NCBI GenBank assembly: GCA_030154385.1
Contig: JASKJZ010000201.1
Coordinates: 1 to 5,358 of the forward strand
DNA from: Clostridiales bacterium
GTDB taxonomy: Bacteria > Bacillota_A > Clostridia > Lachnospirales > Lachnospiraceae
Direction: 5' to 3'
Length of the DNA: 5,358 nt
The translations under genes were made by a program, and so were the position numbers. This document shows positions 1-5,358 of this stretch, one piece after another. Position 1 is the first letter of the stretch; every line of letters begins with the position of its first letter. Below the pieces are notes generated by a model. It worked only from the letters and a program-made list of their open reading frames with translations, was not told where the DNA came from and did no database searches.

Positions 1-278
1 GTGAACTTACATTTCAAAAGCCAGATTTCAGCGTTTTTCGTGGACTTGCGATCGCTTTTAAAGCAGGAAGAGCGGGTGGAAGTATGCCGACAGTCTTTAA
101 TGCAGCAAATGAAATGGCAGTTTCTAAGTTTTTAAACCGGGAAATTTCGTATCTGGAAATTCCAGAGATGATTGAATATGCGATGAGTAAGCATAAACTG
201 ATAAAAAATCCTTCTATTGATGAAATTCTGGTGACCGAACAGGAAACTTATGATACAATCAACAGTAAATGGAGATAG
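1..278 (+). CDS. dxr: 1-deoxy-D-xylulose 5-phosphate reductoisomerase, C-terminal fragment (5' end outside window)
   Basis: This enzyme converts 1-deoxy-D-xylulose 5-phosphate to 2-C-methyl-D-erythritol 4-phosphate with NADPH and a divalent metal, the first committed step of the MEP isoprenoid pathway in the cytosol. Only the last 91 codons are present, read from base 3 to the TAG at 276-278. The reading frame is open back to the left edge, so the ATG at base 84 is an internal Met and not a start. The diagnostic segment is GGSMPTVFNAANEMAV, which closely matches the family's GGTxPxxxNAANE region. It is followed by the helical C-terminal domain (FLNREISYLEIPEMIEYAM). The NADPH-binding domain and the metal and substrate residues lie upstream and cannot be checked. 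The gene is followed after 11 bases by rseP, an arrangement common in Bacillota. The fragment ends naturally and shows no sign of decay. Confidence 0.95.
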   Translation, partial: ELTFQKPDFSVFRGLAIAFKAGRAGGSMPTVFNAANEMAVSKFLNREISYLEIPEMIEYAMSKHKLIKNPSIDEILVTEQETYDTINSKWR

Positions 279-284
279 AAAGGA
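279..284 (+). promoter_or_regulatory. Ribosome binding site of rseP
   Basis: The sequence AAAGGA lies directly after the dxr stop codon and ends 5 bases before the ATG at 290. It supports 290 as the rseP start over the in-frame ATG at 269, which lies inside the dxr coding region and has no comparable purine-rich site before it. Its position at the dxr stop suggests translational coupling (inference). Confidence 0.75.
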
Positions 285-289
285 ATAGC

Positions 290-1393
290 ATGAATATATT
301 AGTAGCAATTTTAATTTTTACTGTAATCATTGTAATACATGAGCTAGGGCACTTTCTTTTGGCTAAGAAAAACGGAGTGTTCGTAACCGAGTTTTCGGTT
401 GGAATGGGGCCTCGCCTAATAACCTTAGCAAAAGGAGAGAAAGGGTTTGTATTTCGTCCCTTCTTATCCCAATCTGCATTTGAAGGACTGGAAGGATGTC
501 AAAAGGTAACCAAGTATTCTTGGAAGCTTTTGCCAATCGGTGGATCTTGCATGATGCTTGGAGAGGATGAAGTGGTAGAGGATGAAAACGCTTTTCATAA
601 AAAAAGTGTTTGGGCAAGAATATCTGTGATTTTTGCAGGTCCATTTTTTAACTTTTTACTTGCATTTTTATTATCGCTGATAATATTAAGTATAACCGGG
701 CATGACGCTCCGACGATTTCCTCCTTGCAAGAGGGCGCACCGATGCAAGAGGCAGGCTTTCAAGTTGGAGATGAGATAACAAAAATTGATCACAGCAGCA
801 TACAGCTTTCAAGGGAAATCAGTGTGTTCTTTCAATTTCATCCGTTATCTGGTGAACCCGTTGAGATTCAGTATAAACGCGATGGCGTAAAAAATACGAT
901 ATCCGTTGTTCCACAAATTGATACGGACGGTGTGTATCGTCTTGGTTTTGGCTTTGGATCTGACCGCGTAAAACTGTCGCCTTTGGGTGTGATAAAATAT
1001 AGCGTGATTGAGGTAAAGTATTGGATTAAGCTTACAATTGAGAGCTTGGGGCAGTTAATTGCAGGAAAGGTCAGCAAGGATGACATTGCAGGTCCAGTTG
1101 GTATCGTTGATATGGTGGGAGGAGCCATTCAAGAGAGTAAGTCCTATGGGATTACGACTACGGTGCTTACGATTCTCAATATGTGTATTTTACTAAGTGC
1201 GAATCTTGGTGTCATGAATTTGCTTCCAATTCCCGCACTGGATGGCGGACGTTTGGTGTTTTTATTCCTGGAGGTGCTAAGAGGGAAGCCAGTGGCACAA
1301 GAAAAGGAAGGATTCGTACACCTCGTTGGCCTGGTCGCACTAATGCTTCTGATGGCGTTTGTGATGTACAATGATATTGCAAGATTGTTATAG
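290..1393 (+). CDS. rseP: RseP/RasP family intramembrane zinc metalloprotease (site-2 protease)
   Basis: This is a membrane-embedded zinc protease that makes the second cut in regulated intramembrane proteolysis; in relatives it cleaves anti-sigma factors and remnant signal peptides. From the ATG at 290 it has 367 residues. The first membrane segment (about 2-17) leads into the zinc motif HELGH at residues 17-21, with E18 catalytic. An AGPFFNF motif at 116-122 opens the second membrane segment (to about 136). A PDZ domain spans about 140-215 ([16 protein letters not shown]). AGPVGIVD follows at 267-274, then a third membrane segment with [13 protein letters not shown], where D318 is the third zinc ligand. 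A final membrane segment covers about 342-360. Every expected catalytic residue is present. One oddity is an extra segment of about 23 residues (51-73) before [10 protein letters not shown], compared with the E. coli and B. subtilis enzymes as I recall them. The ATG at 269 would add seven residues and overlap dxr; it is less likely. The physiological substrate cannot be read from this window. Confidence 0.95.
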   Translation: MNILVAILIFTVIIVIHELGHFLLAKKNGVFVTEFSVGMGPRLITLAKGEKGFVFRPFLSQSAFEGLEGCQKVTKYSWKLLPIGGSCMMLGEDEVVEDENAFHKKSVWARISVIFAGPFFNFLLAFLLSLIILSITGHDAPTISSLQEGAPMQEAGFQVGDEITKIDHSSIQLSREISVFFQFHPLSGEPVEIQYKRDGVKNTISVVPQIDTDGVYRLGFGFGSDRVKLSPLGVIKYSVIEVKYWIKLTIESLGQLIAGKVSKDDIAGPVGIVDMVGGAIQESKSYGITTTVLTILNMCILLSANLGVMNLLPIPALDGGRLVFLFLEVLRGKPVAQEKEGFVHLVGLVALMLLMAFVMYNDIARLL

Positions 1394-1397
1394 GGGG
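1392..1397 (+). promoter_or_regulatory. Ribosome binding site of ispG, overlapping the rseP stop codon
   Basis: AGGGGG, within a run of six G at 1393-1398, resembles AGGAGG with one A replaced by G, which can still pair with the 16S rRNA tail by G-U wobble. It sits 6 bases before the ATG at 1404 and overlaps the rseP TAG (1391-1393). It fixes the ispG start at 1404 rather than the in-frame ATG at 1371. The overlap with the stop codon suggests that ispG translation is coupled to that of rseP (inference). Confidence 0.75.
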
Positions 1398-1403
1398 GAT
1401 ACA

Positions 1404-2456
1404 ATGTATCGAGATCAAACAAGAGTCATTTCGATTGGAAATCGGGTAATTGGAGGAGGAAATCCAATCTTGATCCAGTCAATGACCAATACAAAAACCG
1501 AAGATGTAGAAAAAACGGTGGCTCAGATACTTTCATTAGAAGAGGCAGGCTGTGATATCATACGATGCACCGTACCAAACAAAGAGGCGGCGCTCGCGAT
1601 TGCAAAAATTAAGCCAAGAATTCATATTCCGCTGGTAGTGGATATCCATTTTGACTACAAATTGGCGATTCTTGCGATGGAACAGGGAGCAGATAAAATT
1701 CGAATCAATCCAGGTAATATCGGAGGAAGAGATCGTTTGCAAGCGGTTGTTGAAGTAGCAAAGGAACGTAACATTCCCATCCGTGTGGGTGTAAACAGTG
1801 GCTCACTTGAAAAAGAACTGGTCGAAAAGTATCGAGGCGTTACGGCAGAAGGTTTGGTGGAAAGCGCACTTGATAAGGTACGCATGATTGAAGAGATGGG
1901 TTATGAAAATCTTGTCATCAGTATAAAATCCTCCGATGTTGTAATGGCGATAGAGGCACATCAAAAGATCGCCCAGAGTACAAATTATCCTCTTCATGTT
2001 GGGATAACAGAAGCGGGTACCTTATATGCGGGAAACATCAAATCAGCAGTTGGTCTTGGTGCTATCTTATCGGCCGGAATTGGTGACACCGTCCGCGTCT
2101 CCTTGACAGGAGACCCTGTGGAAGAGGTCAGAAGTGCTAAATTGATTTTAAAGACCCTTAAGTTAAGAAATGGTGGAATTGAGGTTGTATCCTGCCCGAC
2201 CTGCGGGAGAACGCAAATTGATTTGATTTCTCTTGCAAACCAGGTAGAGGCAATGGTAGAAGCGTTTGACTTAGATATTAAAGTGGCAGTGATGGGCTGT
2301 GCTGTCAATGGTCCTGGCGAGGCAAAAGAGGCTGATATTGGAATCGCTGGCGGCATATCAGAGGGTCTTTTGATTAAAAAGGGTCAAATCGTAAAAAAAG
2401 TGCCAGAAGCTGAATTATTAGAGACGTTAAGGCAAGAGCTTTTACACTGGAACTAG
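1404..2456 (+). CDS. ispG: 4-hydroxy-3-methylbut-2-en-1-yl diphosphate synthase (HMBPP synthase)
   Basis: IspG (GcpE) reductively opens 2-C-methyl-D-erythritol 2,4-cyclodiphosphate to HMBPP, the penultimate step of the MEP pathway, using a 4Fe-4S cluster and electrons from flavodoxin or ferredoxin. The protein has 350 residues, normal for the short bacterial form. The N-terminal TIM barrel (about 1-240) begins [12 protein letters not shown] and contains [31 protein letters not shown] and HVGITEAG, all family hallmarks. The C-terminal domain holds the cluster ligands C264 and C267 (SCPTCGR) and C299 ([11 protein letters not shown]). E306 in GPGE matches the glutamate that completes cluster coordination in known structures. 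No plant-type insertion domain is present. The start at 1404 is chosen because it has an AGGGGG site and matches the usual family N-terminus; starting at 1371 would add 11 unconserved residues overlapping rseP. It lies 10 bases after rseP, and two genes from dxr of the same pathway. Confidence 0.97.
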   Translation: MYRDQTRVISIGNRVIGGGNPILIQSMTNTKTEDVEKTVAQILSLEEAGCDIIRCTVPNKEAALAIAKIKPRIHIPLVVDIHFDYKLAILAMEQGADKIRINPGNIGGRDRLQAVVEVAKERNIPIRVGVNSGSLEKELVEKYRGVTAEGLVESALDKVRMIEEMGYENLVISIKSSDVVMAIEAHQKIAQSTNYPLHVGITEAGTLYAGNIKSAVGLGAILSAGIGDTVRVSLTGDPVEEVRSAKLILKTLKLRNGGIEVVSCPTCGRTQIDLISLANQVEAMVEAFDLDIKVAVMGCAVNGPGEAKEADIGIAGGISEGLLIKKGQIVKKVPEAELLETLRQELLHWN

Positions 2457-2463
2457 CCAGAAA

Positions 2464-2470
2464 AAGGAAG
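2464..2470 (+). promoter_or_regulatory. Ribosome binding site of polC
   Basis: AAGGAAG lies in the 21-base gap between the ispG stop and polC and ends 7 bases before the ATG at 2478. It decides the start. A nearer ATG at 2471 is in another frame and reaches a stop after six codons. Confidence 0.75.
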
Positions 2471-2477
2471 ATGCTCT

Positions 2478-5358
2478 ATGAATTTTTTTGAAGTATTTGA
2501 TAAGGTGAAGGTAAGTGATTCCCTTATGCAGCTTTTTATGGAAGCTGAGGTAGAAAAGGTGGTGGCCCAAAAGCGTCACCACTGCATAAAAGTATATATA
2601 AAGGGGAAACGTCTGATTGCATATCGTGATATTAAAAAAATGGAATATCAGATATGGAAGCAGTTGTTTCAATCGACCAATCATCAAGTATATTTAATTC
2701 CAAGGTATGAGTTGCCGGATAGTTATTCACCGGAGAAACTGATGCCTATTTATTTTGACAGCATTTTGGAGGAATTGAAAGAGGAAAGTGCAGTGGATGC
2801 TGGGATTTTCAAGACAGCAGATATTCAAATCGAACAAGACATTATACGGCTTACGGTTGAGGATAATTTTGTTGTGAAGAAGCGCGTTTCGGTAATACAA
2901 AGCAAGTTAGAAGCTATTTTTCGGGAGCGCTGCGGCTTTCCGGTTTCAATCTTGTTTACTTATAAAGAAGCTGAGAAAAAAGAAATCGAGGACAGAGAGG
3001 AAATATTCGCACTTCCACCAAAAAGCAATATACTTGCAAAGAGCGAATCTCTCAATAAAAAAGAAGAACCTGCAAAGCCAAGAACAGTCGTAAAGAAGGA
3101 AGAACCAAAAAAATTCGAATGGAAGAAAAAACGGCTTCCAGAGGATGAAGACATTTTTTATGGACGTTCGTTTGATGGAGAATTAACCCCTATCGCGGAT
3201 ATTATCGATGAAATTGGTGAAGTTGTCATTCAAGGCAAGGTGCTTTTTGTAGAAAGCAGGGAGCTTCGGAATGAGAAGGTATTGGTGATTTTTAACGTAA
3301 CTGATTTTACGGATACGATTTCTGGTAAGCTTTTTCTACGGGCAGGTCAGGCAGAAGAAGTGTTATCATGCTTAAAGAAGGGCGCTTTTATTCGTCTAAA
3401 GGGAATGGCAATGATGGATCGATATGACCGTGAAATTAGTATTGGTTCTATTGTCGGCATGAAGACGATACCTGATTTTACCTCCAAGCGACAAGACACC
3501 AGCGACAAGAAGAGAGTCGAGCTGCATGCACATACGTTAATGAGCGATATGGATGCAGTTGTGGATGTAAAAACCATGATAAAGCGTGCGATTTCCTGGG
3601 GACACAAGGCCATTGCAATTACCGATCATGGTGTCGTACAGGCCTTCACCGATGCGGCGCATAGTCTGTCAAAGGATGATGATTTTAAAATTATTTATGG
3701 CTGTGAGGGCTATATCGTGGACGATCGAAAAACTATTGTCGAGCATGATCAGGGACAATCGCTTAATGCTTCGTTTGTAGTTTTTGATATTGAAACAACC
3801 GGCTTTGGTCCAGTCAATGATCGAATTATTGAGATTGGTGCAGTAAAGGTTGTAAATGGGGTAATTTGTGATACCTTTAGCAGCTTTATAAATCCTGATA
3901 TCCCAATTCCTTTTAAAATTGAGCAGTTAACCGGGATTACGGATGAGATGGTGCTGGATTCTCCCAAAATAGAAGCCGTGCTGCCTTCCTTTTTGGAGTT
4001 TTGCAAGAACTCTGTTTTGGTAGCACATAATGCTTCCTTTGACGTCGGTTTTATTACCAAAAAGGCAGAACAGTTAGGAATCGCGACGGATTTTACGGTA
4101 GTGGATACCGTAGGACTTGCAAGGGTACTCCTTCCGAATTTGAATAAATTCAAGCTAAATGTGGTAGCAAAGGAGCTTTCGATATCACTCGAAAATCATC
4201 ACCGCGCAGTCGATGATGCGACCGCCACAGCAGAAATATTTCTTCGTTTTTTACAAATGCTTGAAAATCAAGGAATTCAGAAGCTTGGCGAAATTGCCAG
4301 CCTTGCAAGTGCTTCTAAGGAAGCGGTAAGAAAGCTACCTTCTCACCACTGTATCATACTTGCAAAGAATGACATTGGACGGGTTAACTTGTATAAGCTG
4401 GTATCCTTATCTCATATTGAATATTACCAGAGACGTCCAAAGATTCCCAAAAGTCTGCTAGAGGAATGCAGAGAAGGCTTGATTATTGGTTCAGCCTGCG
4501 AGGCAGGAGAGCTTTATCAGGCATTGCTTCGGAATGAATCAAAGGAAGAAATTACTAGACTTGTTAATTTCTATGATTATTTAGAGATACAGCCGATTCT
4601 AAACAATGCCTTTATGATTTTGGATGATAAGTATGATATTGAGTCCAAAGAGGATTTAATGGAAATCAATAAACGGATTGTGGCACTGGGAGAAGAGTTC
4701 CATAAACCAGTGGTTGCGACTTGCGATGTTCATTTTTTAGATCCTGAGGACGAGGTCTACCGCCGCATCATAATGGCAGGAAAGGGCTTTAAGGATGCGG
4801 ATAACCAAGCTCCCTTATATCTTCGGACAACACAGGAGATGCTAGAAGAGTTTTCCTACCTTGGTAGGGAAAAGGCGGAAGAGGTTGTCATTACAAATAC
4901 GAATCTGATAGCAGATGCGTGTGAGAAAATATCCCCGGTTCGTCCCGATAAATGTCCGCCGGTTATACCAGATTCCGATAAGGAGTTAACGGAAATTTGT
5001 TATAATAAAGCGCATTCCATGTATGGACCGAACCTTCCAAAGATTGTGGAGGATCGGTTAAAGAAGGAGCTTAATTCGATTATATCCAATGGATTTGCAG
5101 TTATGTATATCATCGCACAAAAGCTCGTTTGGAAATCAAATGAGGATGGTTATTTGGTGGGCTCGAGAGGCTCGGTCGGGTCTTCTTTTGTCGCGACAAT
5201 GTCTGGAATTACTGAGGTAAATCCACTTTCGGCGCATTATTATTGCACCAATTGCTTTTACTCAGATTTTGATTCGGAAGAAGTAAAGGCTTATGCAGGT
5301 CGTTCTGGCTGTGATATGCCGGATAAGGTCTGCCCAGTTTGTGGAAAGCCTCTTGAAA
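2478..5358 (+). CDS. polC: DNA polymerase III subunit alpha, Gram-positive PolC type (3' end outside window)
   Basis: PolC is the main replicative DNA polymerase of Bacillota, with its own 3'-5' proofreading exonuclease. The first 960 codons are present of an expected 1430 or so, and the frame is open to the right edge. Domains in order: an N-terminal domain (about 1-162); a Lys/Glu-rich, probably disordered linker (about 163-219); an OB fold (about 249-335); the first part of the PHP domain with H350, H352, D383-H384 and E410; an inserted DEDDh exonuclease with D437 and E439 (FDIETTG), D522 (AHNASFD), H575 and D580 (HHRAVDD); the rest of the PHP domain with H624 and the DVH motif (D750, H752); and the start of the polymerase core, with VGSRGSVGSSF at 894-904 and a probable zinc site C923, C926, C952, C955. 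The catalytic aspartates of the palm, the beta-clamp motif and the C-terminus lie beyond the window. It follows ispG after 21 bases, probably in the same operon. All expected exonuclease residues are intact. Confidence 0.97.
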   Translation, partial: MNFFEVFDKVKVSDSLMQLFMEAEVEKVVAQKRHHCIKVYIKGKRLIAYRDIKKMEYQIWKQLFQSTNHQVYLIPRYELPDSYSPEKLMPIYFDSILEELKEESAVDAGIFKTADIQIEQDIIRLTVEDNFVVKKRVSVIQSKLEAIFRERCGFPVSILFTYKEAEKKEIEDREEIFALPPKSNILAKSESLNKKEEPAKPRTVVKKEEPKKFEWKKKRLPEDEDIFYGRSFDGELTPIADIIDEIGEVVIQGKVLFVESRELRNEKVLVIFNVTDFTDTISGKLFLRAGQAEEVLSCLKKGAFIRLKGMAMMDRYDREISIGSIVGMKTIPDFTSKRQDTSDKKRVELHAHTLMSDMDAVVDVKTMIKRAISWGHKAIAITDHGVVQAFTDAAHSLSKDDDFKIIYGCEGYIVDDRKTIVEHDQGQSLNASFVVFDIETTGFGPVNDRIIEIGAVKVVNGVICDTFSSFINPDIPIPFKIEQLTGITDEMVLDSPKIEAVLPSFLEFCKNSVLVAHNASFDVGFITKKAEQLGIATDFTVVDTVGLARVLLPNLNKFKLNVVAKELSISLENHHRAVDDATATAEIFLRFLQMLENQGIQKLGEIASLASASKEAVRKLPSHHCIILAKNDIGRVNLYKLVSLSHIEYYQRRPKIPKSLLEECREGLIIGSACEAGELYQALLRNESKEEITRLVNFYDYLEIQPILNNAFMILDDKYDIESKEDLMEINKRIVALGEEFHKPVVATCDVHFLDPEDEVYRRIIMAGKGFKDADNQAPLYLRTTQEMLEEFSYLGREKAEEVVITNTNLIADACEKISPVRPDKCPPVIPDSDKELTEICYNKAHSMYGPNLPKIVEDRLKKELNSIISNGFAVMYIIAQKLVWKSNEDGYLVGSRGSVGSSFVATMSGITEVNPLSAHYYCTNCFYSDFDSEEVKAYAGRSGCDMPDKVCPVCGKPLE

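Noticed and set aside
269..289. Upstream ATG at 269 as the rseP start
   Set aside because: It adds seven polar residues before the first membrane segment and overlaps the dxr end. The AAAGGA site at 279-284 fits the ATG at 290.
363..644. Minus-strand open frame of 93 codons inside rseP, with other similar ones at 868-1128 and 1144-1422
   Set aside because: All lie antisense to conserved rseP coding sequence and show no recognisable domain, so they are treated as chance frames.
1183..1374. Plus-strand open frame of 63 codons within the 3' part of rseP
   Set aside because: It is out of frame with the conserved LDGG segment of RseP, and its translation is not protein-like for any family I know.
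1371..1403. Upstream ATG at 1371 as the ispG start
   Set aside because: It adds 11 residues that are not part of the usual IspG N-terminus and overlaps rseP, while the ATG at 1404 has a well-spaced AGGGGG site.
1994..2356. Minus-strand open frame of 120 codons opposite the 3' half of ispG
   Set aside because: It is fully antisense to conserved IspG sequence including the cluster-binding motifs, and its translation has no recognisable family features.
2471..2491. ATG at 2471 as a start before polC
   Set aside because: It is in another frame and reaches a TGA after six codons. The in-frame ATG seven bases later opens the PolC frame.
3749..4153. A 134-codon open frame on the minus strand opposite the PolC exonuclease domain
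   Set aside because: It lies entirely antisense to a strongly conserved coding region with intact catalytic motifs. Its translation is Ser/Thr/Ile-rich, resembles no family I recognise, and looks like an antisense shadow.
1..5358. Search by eye for mobile elements, CRISPR-like repeats, tRNA genes, riboswitches, terminators and novel systems
   Set aside because: The window is almost entirely filled by four conserved housekeeping genes with gaps of 21 bases or fewer. I saw no direct repeats with regular spacing, no transposase, no GC-rich hairpin followed by a T run at a gene end, and nothing that needs a new system to explain it.

Overview
This window is a stretch of ordinary chromosomal housekeeping DNA from a low-GC Gram-positive bacterium, most likely a Clostridia member and perhaps Lachnospiraceae-like. 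The evidence is the Gram-positive-type replicative polymerase PolC (an exonuclease inserted in a PHP domain, with a CxxC...CxxC zinc site), the gene order dxr-rseP-ispG-polC, AGGA/AGGGGG-type ribosome binding sites, and AT-leaning codon use. The family assignment is inference; no composition statistics or database searches were run.

Layout, all on the + strand: (1) bases 1-278, the last 91 codons of dxr (1-deoxy-D-xylulose 5-phosphate reductoisomerase), with the 5' part lying upstream of the window; (2) 290-1393, rseP/rasP, an intramembrane site-2 zinc metalloprotease of 367 residues; (3) 1404-2456, ispG/gcpE, the 4Fe-4S enzyme HMBPP synthase, 350 residues; (4) 2478-5358, the first 960 codons of polC, the DNA polymerase III alpha subunit, open to the right edge. 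The gaps between genes are 11, 10 and 21 bases, and each holds a ribosome binding site. There is no room for, and no visible sign of, an internal terminator, so the four genes look like one transcription unit. No gene-free stretch exceeds 25 bases.

Functionally, dxr and ispG catalyse an early and a late step of the MEP (non-mevalonate) isoprenoid pathway, which supplies undecaprenyl and quinone precursors. The membrane protease RseP sits between them. polC encodes the main replicative polymerase, so the cluster joins envelope-lipid precursor supply, membrane proteolysis and chromosome replication. cdsA and other lipid genes are expected upstream by analogy with related genomes, but they are not in the window.

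I found no mobile element, CRISPR array, RNA gene, repeat or novel system. The most notable details are an insertion of about 23 residues in the first cytoplasmic-face loop of RseP, at the position where the E. coli enzyme has its membrane-associated beta-loop, and the particular metal-site residues of PolC.
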